From assembly GCA_963691655.1 (NCBI GenBank), contig OY829328.1, forward strand, positions 27,299,890-27,363,889: a stretch of DNA of 64,000 nt, given 5' to 3'. Every line of letters begins with the position of its first letter. The stretch's first letter is position 1. This stretch comes from Toxonevra muliebris. Lineage: Eukaryota; Arthropoda; Insecta; Diptera; Pallopteridae. The notes beneath the pieces are model-generated. The model saw nothing but the letters and a program-made list of their open reading frames with translations. It had not been told where the DNA came from and did no database searches. Position numbers and translations under genes: made by a program. Shown in pieces: positions 11,801 through 22,160 of this stretch.

Positions 11801-12537
11801 AGTCCAGTCATTATAAAGATTTTCGTCATAAAAATTCTGATCTGAGTATGGTATGGAGGGGTATGATAGATTCAAAAACCACAAAAATCAGTCCTGGGAT
11901 TGCAGAGCGAAAAAAATTCCCCCTTCGGTGAAAAAAGCTTTTTTTTTTACCAATAACTGGTTAACCGTTAGAGATATCAAAAAATTGATTGCCACAAAAA
12001 AAAAAGCTGGAGTGATATGAGTAGTAAAAACCAACAGGCAACTATACTATATTGTTATTTTTGTATACATAAATTATCCGTTGTCAATGAAAATGGCAGA
12101 GGATGTTGTACTTTATATCCCCTTCAAAATTCATTTTGATTTTTCTTCCTAGCTTGTTTTCGAGTAATTCAATTTTTTCTGTAAGCTCCGCACGCAAAAA
12201 ATTCAAAAAAACAAAGGTGCGCGCTCATCCACAGTGCATCCAAAGTATTAAATTTGCAATTTCTTAAATATTGAATATCTCGAAAACTATGACATACCAT
12301 ACACATAAAAATTACTAGAAACCTGTTTTAGGAAATCACTCAAGCTTTTTTTTGTGGCAATCAATTTTCTGATATCTCCAACGGTTAACCAGTTATTATT
12401 AAAAAAACTGTTTTTTTGGGGGGTCGCTCTGCAACCCCAGGACTGATTTTTGTGGTTTTTGAATCTATCATACCCCCACTAACAATTACTGAAGAAAAAT
12501 CTCAGATCAGAATATTTATGAACTACCAACTGGGCTA
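11801..12537. mobile_element. Foldback-type element with long inverted arms
   Basis: Left arm about 11801-12025 and right arm about 12335-12537 are inverted copies, sharing for example ATTCTGATCTGAG, TATGATAGATTCAAAAACCA, CAAAAATCAGTCCTGGG, AACTGGTTAACCGTT and AAATTGATTGCCACAAAAAA. The middle (about 300 bp) is unrelated and lacks a reading frame. The tips read TAGTCCAGT and, inverted, TAGCCCAGT. The target duplication is not certain. The right end lies about 20 bases from a duplicated zinc-finger exon fragment. Confidence 0.8.
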
Positions 12538-12559
12538 TTAGTGAAAACTACAAATTTTG

Positions 12560-12800
12560 TTACAGTATTGGGGTTTCCATCAGCCCTGTCTTGCAGGGAA
12601 AGTATGTTATCATATCATGTGACGAGTGGGAAAGGAACTCATTTTTGTTTTTTGAAGTTTCTGTTTCAAAGCAATCTAACAATTCTCTTTCATACAACGG
12701 ATTGGAACTATCATCGTCAAAAGCATTACAGTGGTTGATTTGTCCTTCGGTTATCAAAATCTGCCCAGTCCTCTCTCCCTCTTCCTTTTCAATACTAACT
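12560..12800 (-). pseudogene. Duplicated exon-2 fragment of a ZAD zinc-finger gene
   Basis: The minus strand encodes [20 protein letters not shown] followed by NPLYERELLDCFETE, closely related to the linker encoded by exon 2 of gene B ([20 protein letters not shown]). Upstream, SIEKEEGERTGQ resembles gene B's [13 protein letters not shown]. There is no ZAD half, no splice donor like the parent's and no fingers attached, so it is a partial duplicate just downstream of gene B's 3' end. Confidence 0.8.
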
Positions 12801-12980
12801 TACCAACAACGAAACAACAAAATTCGAATATAAATACCGCATACCTGGAGTTTTTCAGTAACAACAGAAAATCCTGTTTTTATTAGAAAAAATTTCCGTT
12901 ACAGCATACCGTTAAAATGTTAGAATATACCCTTTGATTACAAAATTAAATGGTCCAAACAAAGCACACAATCACAAGAA

Positions 12981-15105
12981 TCATTGCTTTGTCTTCTGGG
13001 AGCTACCTTGTTTCGTTCTGCGCCAATTTTCCCACTCTATTGGATGCTTCTTCTTTTTGTGTGAATGCATATTTGCGTGTGAATTAAAAGTTTTCTCACA
13101 AAAGGGACACTTGTAGAGACTCTCTCCCGTATGTTGAGCCATATGTTCCTGTAGAATGGGAGGAAAATAAATTACAACTTCAAGGAAAAAAATAAATAAG
13201 TTGTTAACAAATTAAACAGATTTGAGAAGAATTGTTGAGCAAAATAAATTTTCACGACTTCAATTTATTCAAATCAACTCTTGGCAAAAAATTTCAGCTT
13301 TAGCTAAAGGGAGCAGTCCCTTTATTCCTTTTTATTTTTTAATAGAGCTAAAAAATGTTTATTACCTTCAACGATAATGCATTTTTAAATGTTTTGTCAC
13401 ATTGTGAACACGTAAACACCTTATTTGTGTGCATGTAATTAACGTGACATGAAAGAGCTCTACGGTTCTTACATATCCTCCCACATTCAATACATTTGAA
13501 TACCTTCCCTTCATCGTTATGACGTCGTAAATGCTCTTTTAGGCTATCCTCATCTTTGAGCCAACTGTCACAATCCGGCCGTGGACATTTTATACGTGGG
13601 CCACTGTCTTCAAAATGCAGACGTACATGCTTCTCAAAGGCCTGTTTATCACGTATTCCCTTAGCACATACATGGCATACATTGGTGGCTTTGGTATGAC
13701 GCATTTTAATATGCGTTTGCAATAGCTGCTCACTGGCAAAACTGTAACGTAAATACATTATGCTTAGCATAAGCTTTTTCGCCTATAGATACGTACGTTT
13801 TTGGTTCGGAGCATATATTACACAGGAACTTTCGCTCATTTATTGGTACATGTGATGCCTTATGCATCTCCAATAAATTGAGACGGGAAAATCTTTTTGG
13901 GCATTGATCACACATAAATTTTAGCTCTTCTTCAGTCGCATGATATGACTTGATGTGACTTTGTAGATTATGCCGATCAGAGAATATCTTTTGGCAAACT
14001 TTGCATCTAAGTAATGAAGAATTTGAGAAAAAATCTTAAAATTAGGAAGCGTTGAAAATACATGTAATAAAAATTACTTGAAATATTCTGGGTCTTCATG
14101 TTTATATGCATGTTGTACCAGCAAAAATCGTTTGCTCAACTTTCGATTACAACACATGACATATGGCCTCAGAGCCTCATGCTCTGAACGAAAATGTGTT
14201 CTCATGGCTGTAAAATCTTCGCCAACAAAAGTACATAAATCACAACCCATAGGAATGTGTTTCTTAACAATCGCATCATCAAGTGGAGAGATTTGTCGTT
14301 TCCGTTTATTTATTGATGACTCTTCGTCCTTGCCTTCAATTGAATTTTCTTCTAACTCTTCTGCTTCGTATTTTCTTTTTCGACTGGGTTGTTGTTTTAA
14401 CTTTGTAAGTGTTGTGGAAGAGGGTTTAATGGCTTTTCTATTTCGAGGCTTATGAGCTATTAACGAAAAAATATAGTTGCTTTAATTGAACTTAAAAACT
14501 ATACACAACGTGCCTTTGCTTTTCTTTTCATCTCCATCACCTTCAGGATCTTTTTGAGCAGTTGTCAATACTTCATTATTTTCGTTAAGTTCTGTTTCTA
14601 AGCAATCTAACATTTCCTTTTCATACAAAGGATTGGAACTATCATCGTCAGAAGCATTTCCATGGTCGACCTGTCCTTCGGTTATCAAAATTTGCTCAGT
14701 CCAATTTTCCAACGACTCCTCTTTAATACTAGCCTGGTTATCTAAATAGATTTCATTGTTTGTGTTGCATTCACCTTTAACAAATTCCCTACTGGTGGTC
14801 AATTTCAGATGTGCTTGTTCAATAATCACATAAAATTTATGGAAATCGATAATCTTTAGCCAACAGCACCGGCAAATGATTGGAGATGTAGAATTGCAGT
14901 ACTTGGGAAACTTAAATAAAAGAAAATTTAACAAATCAATTTTTAAATGACCTCTTTTAATTCCTGTAAATGGAATAAAAGTGCAAACCTTTAAAAAGTG
15001 GAAGTGCTGTTTAACAATATTCACAATATTTTTTTGTCCTTCATCGACATCAAATATTTTTAGAGAGAATTCGTGTACTTCTTGTAGACAAACACAGCAA
15101 CTCAT
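12981..15105 (-). CDS. Grauzone-like ZAD-C2H2 zinc-finger transcription factor, paralog B
   Basis: Predicted 548-residue nuclear DNA-binding protein. Exons on the minus strand: 14989-15105, 14514-14910, 14078-14456, 13797-14006, 13366-13741 and 12981-13148. The ZAD domain has CCVC in exon 1 and ICRCCW in exon 2. The linker is acidic ([12 protein letters not shown]), and the C2H2 array is arranged as in paralog A, with the same finger split by intron 4. Intron 2 is unusual: where the other three copies have GT, this one has GC (AAAG followed by GCACG). Only the GC site keeps the frame; the nearby GT would give an immediate stop. The C-terminus is short (KTKRGS of A is [12 protein letters not shown] here). 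A minus-strand AATAAA lies at 12879-12884 in a 3' flank shared with gene D. Function beyond the family is unknown. Confidence 0.85.
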
Positions 15106-15192
15106 TTTTTAAATTTCCAAAAAAGATAAGTATTACTTATTTTTATGTGTAAAATCTTATTTATAAACAAACAAGCAACAATAAAAAAAATT

Positions 15193-15288
15193 GTTTATAC
15201 ACAGAGTTGTAAAAAATGGTGTGACTTCGGTTTAACTTCGGTTAGCTGATCGCCATTACGTTAGAGACGGGTGTGACAAATATCGATA
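15193..15288 (-). promoter_or_regulatory. Putative core promoter of gene B: TATA-like 17-mer plus DRE-like site
   Basis: On the gene's strand CAACTCTGTGTATAAAC occupies 15209-15193 and is identical to the sequence upstream of gene C; its TATAAA ends about 90 bases before the start codon in both genes. Further upstream TATCGATA (15281-15288), the Drosophila DRE/CGATA consensus bound by DREF and BEAF-32, lies about 176 bases before the start. Function is inferred from conservation between the paralogs. Confidence 0.6.
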
Positions 15289-15290
15289 CA

Positions 15291-15760
15291 ATCATGGTGA
15301 AATCACGTAAAAAGTGATAGCAAAATGACACAAATTTCACCTTGACAAAAACAACACATCTTTGTTGTTGGGTCAGATACCAAAAAATGTCAAAATCAGC
15401 CGTAAAACCAAACAATAACAACATATTTTTGTTGTTGCGGCTATAATGACGATATGCAGAGAATGTTAAAATGTAGAAAAAACATAAACAAACAATCAAA
15501 AGTAAACAATGTTTTTGACAGCCTATAGTATTGACCACGAAGAAAGAAGCAGAACATGGTGAAATCATGTAGAAGGTGATAGCAAGATTACAACAATTTC
15601 ACCATGGCAAAAACAACACATCCTTGTTGTTGCGTCAGATATCATAAAATGTCAAAACCAGCCGTACAACAAAACAATAACAACACAATTTTGTTGTTGC
15701 GGCCATAATGGCGGCGTGAAGAGAATGTAAAAATCGAGAAAAAAAAGTAAACAATCACCG
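15291..15760. repeat. Tandem duplication (about 262-bp period) of a dispersed repeat
   Basis: Unit 1 starts at ATCATGGTGAAATCACGTA (15291) and unit 2 at ACATGGTGAAATCATGTA (about 15554). Both continue with GTGATAGCAA, TTTCACC, AACAACACATC, TTGTTGTTG, AAATGTCAAAA and TTTTGTTGTTGCGGC. Related scraps recur at about 21500-21610, 22085-22160 and 25260-25290, so this is a dispersed family here present as a direct repeat. Confidence 0.7.
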
Positions 15761-15825
15761 GGTATAAATTCACCTTGAAGCAGAATGAATTGCTGGTAAC
15801 TTCACCTGGTATAAATTCACCTTGG

Positions 15826-15878
15826 TGCTGGCTGTTCGGCGAACACATCACATTTTACACTCGTGCTCGGTGTAGGGG
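15826..15878. repeat. Partial copy of the MITE seen whole at 46011-46265
   Basis: GTGCTGGCTGTTCGGCGAAC followed by ACATCACATTTTACACTCGT matches GTGCTGGCTGTTCGGCGAGC and its continuation inside the element at 46011-46265. The terminal inverted repeats of that element are absent here. Confidence 0.6.
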
Positions 15879-18476
15879 TTTACATTGAGTTCGTTGCAGA
15901 GTTGCTTTTGGTCGAAATGTACTCCTTTCAGTGTGGCCAACTCAGCGCTATAGAAGCAGTTTTTCAATGTGTGTTTAATTTCAACTCAGTTTTTGCTTTT
16001 TTGTGTATGGCAGCACAGAGAAATGCCAAATAATTATTGATATTTTTGATTATTTCTAACAGCTGATCATTTTTTTGTCGACAGAAAAAAACTTAAATCT
16101 AAAATTAAAAAATTAATTTCAAAGAAAAAAAATATTAAAAAAGTTCTAGAGAAGCACAAGATAATAGAGTGCAAGCAAGTGAGGAAGAAAAATCGAAAGC
16201 ACACTTTTTTGCATATGCAATGTCTCACCAATTTGTTCGATTCCCTATATGCGGGCCAATTTCAATTCGAACAATTTGCTCGCTCTTCTTTACTTTGTTT
16301 TTGTTTTCTTTCACAAATTTGCAGAAACCTTAAGTATTGTTTTTTTTGCTTATGTCAAATCATTGGCAGAACTCATTGGCATCGAAATATGCTTGCCAGT
16401 GACTCTGCCAATGAAAAAGTAGGAGTGTGTTAGTGTTGGCATGCCAGCACTGGCTGGTGTAGACGCTAGGTAAAAGAAATTGTCACAAAGGGAAACTATC
16501 AGAAAAAGTACGTGAACAGAAAACTATTAAAAATTTTCAGCTAAACAGCTGATCTATTGTTTTGACAATTAATTTTTAGCGCGAAAAGATACTGGACAGT
16601 TTATAATTTAATTTAATTAATTTAAAGAGTAATTTGTTGAATTCATTTCGTATGGCACACTCGCATTCACAAATATCTACATTTTCAAAATCACAAATTC
16701 ACTTTAACAAATTTAACACAACCAAAATTATTTTTGACATTTATGTGTTTGACACTTGCTTTTTTTTTTGCTTTTTTTTGGCACCTGAAAATTTGCGAAA
16801 GTAAAAAGTTTACTTTCAGAAACTTTCAACTACTTTTTTCTCGATTTTGGCTGAAAATCCCTTGAAAATTGAATTTTCGTCATAGAACAATTGTTAAATG
16901 AAAATCTGATTTTCAGCCGATTTGTAACGAAAAACGATTTTCGGCTATGATTTTTCGCTATGCAACTCTGTGTTTCTGAGAGAATTGGGAGAATGCTACT
17001 ACAATATTCCATCTATTACAATATTTAGTACTTTTTTTGGTATCTGCCAAACATGATGACATTAGTTATTTATAAAAAGTGTGTGAAAAATAAATAATCT
17101 CAAAAAAATAGAAATAAAAATTGACATGAGAAATCAAATGCCTTCTGAACGACTTTTCTGAAAATCGAATTTTGGGAAACAAAAATCGATTTTCAACTTC
17201 CATGTGAACACACTATTATTACATTCTTTCGCTGTCGGTGAAAGTTTTTCGAGTACGTGAACACTTTTCCAGTGAAAACTTGTTAACAATTTTTTGTACC
17301 TCAACAGACCTAATGCAACACCAAGTGGGGAAAACGATGATGGTTTCGATGATACTTCCCAAGAGCATACAATCGGACATAAATATATATTTAAAGAAAT
17401 ATAATTTTTTCGTTTTACTTCTATGAATATTTTATATATAAAGTTTTAGTACTAAATGCCCAAGTACAAAAAATAAAGAAATTTTATAGTACACAGATAT
17501 AAGGTTAGCATATCCCATAAAGTTTGTATTCTTAATATACAAATCTAGTCACAATTAAATAGCTTTGATATATAGCATTTCAGCAATTAATTACGTATTG
17601 ATATTTACATTTCTTAACGAACATTCAAGTGCGGAGTAGAATACAATAGAATGATTCCGTAAATGCCAAAATTTATCGAAATCCAGGACCTACTTGCCAT
17701 AAAGTGAATCATTTTCACGAGTCATTTGAGATCCTCCAAACTCTTATTCTTCCAATAAGACTATTTAAACTCATCAATACAATTAAGAGGCTTAGAATCA
17801 AAATTTAAAATTGCTATATTTTCGAAAACTATTGCTATATTTTTAAAATTACTGTATATTTGAAATTTTTAATTTTATGAATCCTAGACTATTATGCAGT
17901 CAATATTTATATTTTTGTGAGTAATCGCGTTCTCGCAAACGGCTCGAATGATTTCGATGAAATTCAATATAGGGGTTTACAGGGGCGAAAAATCGATCTA
18001 GGTAAGTCTCATTTCGGGGAAAATTCGTTTTCGCCGTGTTTTCAAGCAAAAAGCAACAATATTGTTTTGCCCGCGTAATATGAATGGTAATTTCGCCACA
18101 AAGATATCCTTCTCAACAACCCAGGGGCTAGAGCATAGACCCACTACGCCAGAGTGCGCGAATCCTCCAATTTGGTCACATTTTTTTAGTTTTATTTTTT
18201 GTTCTTTTACTTTTCAACTTTATGCAGATAAGTGTCATCCCGGATAAAATTTGAAAGACGCAAAGTAAAGCTCGATCGCCCAGGTACTCTATTTTAAATT
18301 TGATTATAGGTCCCTCAAATCGATGAGGAAGGTGAAATGAAGTAAGAAGAGCATAGACAAACATGAAGAGGCTGTGATTTTGCTGCAACTTTTTCGTTTT
18401 GACAGCATTCGCTGGTTTCACCGTTTATTCCTCAAATTATCTGTAACCATATGCAGCTCGCAAAATGATTATTTAT
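15879..18476. other. Gene-free stretch between genes B and C
   Basis: No coding exon recognised. It contains AT-rich low-complexity DNA, a small GTGTTGGCATGCCAGCAC palindrome near 16431, and repeated TTTTCGGCTGAAAATC-like phrases around 16840-16960 and 17155-17200 that look like decayed transposon sequence. Confidence 0.5.
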
Positions 18477-18668
18477 TTATTCATTCATTTGTAATACAAA
18501 AGAAAACGAACGCAATTCCCCAGTCAATTGATTCCAGGTCTTAACTGTTCTTATTAGAAACGATCGTTCAAATGAAGAGGTGGATATTCTTGGGAATACA
18601 ATTTGATTAAAAAAATATTTCTTGAGATTTTTCGGTTTTATTACGATATTTTCTAAAATTATAATCAA
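18477..18668 (-). mobile_element. Non-LTR retrotransposon ORF2 C-terminal fragment
   Basis: The minus strand reads KYFFNQIVFPRISTSSFERS then FLIRTVKTWNQLTGELRS. A run of (S/T)SSxxRSFLxRTVxxWNxLP-type residues is characteristic of the C-terminal end of CR1/Jockey-like reverse transcriptase proteins. The fragment lies in what would be the 3' UTR of gene C and could supply its poly(A) signal (minus-strand AATAAA at 18637-18642). Confidence 0.65.
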
Positions 18669-18715
18669 ACAGTAGTTATTGCGAAAAAGAGGTCTTTAGG
18701 GGTTCTCCGATTATC

Positions 18716-20846
18716 TTAACTTATCCGGCTAGACCTGTTATCAGTTGGCATGTCATTTGAAAATAGATTCTCATCAATATTACCGTAACTAGTAATTGTA
18801 GCATCGACAATAAAATCATTGTTCATTGATTTCTGGGCGCTGCCACGCTTTGTTTTGCGCCAAATTTCCCACTCCACCGGATGCTTCTTCTTTTTATGTG
18901 AATGCATATTTGCGTTTGAATTGAAAGTTTTGTCACAAAATGGGCATTTATATAGACTCTGGCCAGTATGTTGAGCCATATGTTCCTGGAAAACAACAGA
19001 AATTACAATTATTTAAATAAATTAACAAAGAAAAATAAAGTATTTATATTTTCCGAGCTTTAAAAATAATTTGAGCAAAAGTTTTCATTATTTCCCGACA
19101 AGCAAAAACCTTTAAAAAATTGTGTGTTTTTTTTCAATTATTATTACCTTTAACGACAATGCTTTTTTAAATTTTTTACGGCATTGTGTACAAGTAAAAA
19201 CGGTTTTTGAATGCGCATAATCCATATGACCTTTAAGTGCTCTTTGGTTTTTGCATATCTTTTTACATTTAACACATTTATATATTTTTCCTTCATCGTT
19301 ATGTCGTCGCAAATGCTGCTTTAGATTATCTTCATCTTTAAGCCAGCGATCACAACCCGGCCGTGGACACCTCACGCGTGGGCCGCTATCTTCAAAATGC
19401 AGACGAACATGTTTTTCAAAAGCTTGCTTATCACGTATACCCTTGGCGCATACATGGCACACATTAGTGGGTTTAGTATGACAAACTTTCATGTGCATTC
19501 GCAAAAGATGCTCACTTGCGAAACTGAAATGAAAATAATATTTAATAAAAAGTTTAGAATCAATGTTTCTTTTACGTACATATTTGGTTCTGTGCACATA
19601 CTGCAAGGGAACTTTCGTTCATGTATTGGTATATGCGAGGGCTCATGCAGCTGTAATAAATAGGCTCGAGCAAATCTCTTTGGGCATTGATCACATTGAT
19701 ACTTTAGTTCTATTTCGGGTGTATGATATGCCTTGATATGACTTGTCAGATTATAACCATCAGCGAAAATCTTTTGACAGTCTTTGCATCTTAATATTTA
19801 AGTATAAAAGAAAATTAATACTAAAGATTGGTGAATATGTTTCTATAATTACTTAAAATGCTCTGGATCTTCATGTTTATATGCATGTTGCACCAACATA
19901 GCTCGCTTGCTCAATTTTTTATTGCAACACATAATATATGGCTTCACGCCCTTGTGCTTTAAATGAAAATGCTCGCTCATCGCTATGAAATTTTCTCCAA
20001 CAAAATGACACAAATTACAACCCATAGCGATGTGTTTCTGGATCATTTTATCATCAAGCGGAGAGACTGGTTGAAATTTTATAAGATTTCTTTTAGAAGA
20101 CGTGCCATTGTCGTCATCAGAGCAATCACTTTTTCGACATTGCCTTTTCCCGCTTCTTTTTGAAATTGTATCTGAGGTTGAGATACAAGAGGGTTTTCTG
20201 GTTTTTCTACTTCGGGTTTTGGGAGCTAAAATCATTTCAGATTATTTAATTAAATTATATTTGATTTATATATAAAGTGTACCTATTTTTTCATCTATGC
20301 CAACTTCGGTATCTTTCGCATTGGAAAATACTTCATTATTTGCATGAATTTCTGCTTCCAGGTATTCCTGGCCTTCTGATTCGTGCAAAGGATTTTTACT
20401 GTTGTCAAGCGAATTTTCTTCGACTTCACTTTCTTTTAACAAAATCTGCTCGGTTAAATTTTCCGAAAATTCTTCTTTAATATGAACCTGCACATCTACA
20501 TATATTTGATCTTCTATCTCGCATTCATCTTTAGGAATTCTTTCTATGGTGGTTAACAACTCCAGATGTGATTGTTGAACAGTTACATAAAACTTATGAA
20601 AATCATTAATCTTACGCCAACAGCAAAGGCAAATAATCTGTGATGAGGCGTCGTCATTTGGAGTAAACTTAAAGAAAAGAAAACCACATATATTATTATA
20701 TATACACATATAAATAAAGGAAGACCAACCTCCAGAAACAGAAAATGTTGCCTCAAAATGCTCACAATATTTTGTTGTTCATCATCGACATCAAATATAT
20801 TGAAAGTGGAACCAATAGGTTCTTGCAGACAGACACCGCAACCCAT
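18716..20846 (-). CDS. Grauzone-like ZAD-C2H2 zinc-finger transcription factor, paralog C
   Basis: Predicted 576-residue protein, the longest of the four. Exons on the minus strand: 20730-20846, 20283-20667, 19853-20225, 19580-19789, 19148-19523 and 18716-18985; all introns are GT-AG and in frame. The ZAD domain shows CGVC in exon 1 and ICLCCW in exon 2. The linker is acidic ([12 protein letters not shown]), followed by a basic Lys/Arg stretch and the same order of C2H2 units as in A ([34 protein letters not shown] and so on). The finger split by intron 4 reads [14 protein letters not shown]. The C-terminal tail after [15 protein letters not shown] is extended by about 40 residues rich in Asn and Asp. 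Its exon-2/intron-2 junction also exists as an inverted 56-bp copy upstream. Confidence 0.87.
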
Positions 20847-20934
20847 ATTTTATGATTTTTTTGTTTAAAAATTATAATTTTTAACACTGAAATTAACAAA
20901 TTGCAGTAATTTGTAGAAATCCCATTACATTTTC

Positions 20935-21034
20935 GTTTATACACAGAGTTGCAAGTTTTGGTATGGTTCTTTTCGACGGCAGCAAACCCAGAGCGGTGGA
21001 GAGAGGTGGAAAACTATCGATGGGAATATCGATA
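20935..21034 (-). promoter_or_regulatory. Putative core promoter of gene C: TATA-like 17-mer plus DRE-like cluster
   Basis: The 17-mer CAACTCTGTGTATAAAC (20951-20935 on the gene strand) is identical to that of gene B and at nearly the same distance from the start codon. TATCGATA at 21027-21034 is the DRE consensus, about 181 bases upstream of the start. Further CGAT cores occur at about 21015, 21046 and 21059, so the cluster could also serve BEAF-32-type boundary binding. Confidence 0.6.
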
Positions 21035-21426
21035 GTCCATGACTATCGTTTGTGATGCTATCGAACATTTTTCTTCAATTTTCAATTTCATACTAAAAAT
21101 CTAAAAAGAAATTTAAAAGACACGCAGCAAATCATTCCATCCACATTTGAATCCACGAGAAGATAAAATATTCTAGGGCGGATGTTATTACTTCGATGCG
21201 GTAATATTTTGGAAGGCTTAATTCACCACAAGACGCTGATGGACTTCTTGTATGCAAGGTACTTGAGTTTTTATATTTATTATGAATTTTGGATAGGAAA
21301 ACAATTGAATTATCTTTTTATTTACAGAGAATACATGAGAAGGTTTACATGCTGATATTTTTTAACGCAAATAAATGGCTAACAAATTAATACTATTGCA
21401 CGCAGCAAAGCATAATAGTGAACTGC

Positions 21427-21482
21427 TTGGCATAGATGAAAAAATAGGTACACTTTATATATAAATCAAATATAATTTAATT
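21427..21482 (+). repeat. Inverted 56-bp copy of the gene C exon-2/intron-2 junction
   Basis: The plus strand here, starting TTGGCATAGATGAAAAAATA, is identical over 56 bases to the minus strand of 20248-20303: the last 21 bases of gene C exon 2, its donor (ATAG then GTACAC) and the first part of intron 2. Homology stops sharply on both sides. It is a short inverted duplication, not a second exon with an open gene around it. Confidence 0.85.
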
Positions 21483-22160
21483 TCTACCCGTTCAACTTTG
21501 TTATTAATCTATGGCTATCACCTTCTACATAAATTCACCTTGAACACATCTTTGTTGCGACGTCAGATGCCATAAAATGTCAAAATCAGCCATACAACAA
21601 AACAATAAACACTTCTTTCTACACACGCATATTCCCATAGCAACGTATTAACCGTCAAATTTTCGCTCTCATTTTTAACATGGCTGCATGTTTTGAAGTT
21701 TGATTTTGAAAATAAAATTAGCCCGTTTGTGCTCAAAAAATTTTGAAAATGAAAGTGAAAACAAAATAAAAATATATAAAATATTCAAAACAAATCTGTA
21801 TATAACAAATAAAATAAATAAAAGTGCTAAGAATGCCGAGTTCCTGCTGCGTCTGCAAAAAAAAAAAATTGCCAGTAGGAGGTGCCTCTATTTAAGGCAG
21901 TGAATGCAACTATATTGTTCACTTTCTTGTGGTAACTTTTTGGATACAGCGGACGTAGATGGGTTAAGGTGGCAGAAAATGAGAGAAACTCTTTTGTAAA
22001 AAATTACTCAGAGAAGAAATGACATACGTTTATATGTTGCCAAGGAAACATGTCAGTATCCGTTCAACCTTTTTATTAATCTATGGTGATAGCAGCAGTA
22101 CAATAAATTTACCACAGCAACAACAACAGGGTTTTGTTGTTGCGGCTATAATGGCGGGAT
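21483..22160. repeat. Scraps of the repeat family tandem at 15291-15760
   Basis: About 21500-21610 shares ATCACCTTCTACAT, AACACATCTTTGTTG, AAATGTCAAAATCAGCC and ACAACAAAACAATAA with the 15.3-15.8 kb units. About 22085-22160 shares GGTGATAGCA and GGTTTTGTTGTTGCGGC followed by TATAATGGCG. A short open frame across the second copy is repeat-derived. Confidence 0.5.

Noticed and set aside
15200..16975. CACAGAGTTG at 15201 and its complement at about 16965 as ends of a 1.8-kb transposon
   Set aside because: The left copy is part of the promoter 17-mer shared by genes B and C, and the match does not extend beyond about 11 bases.
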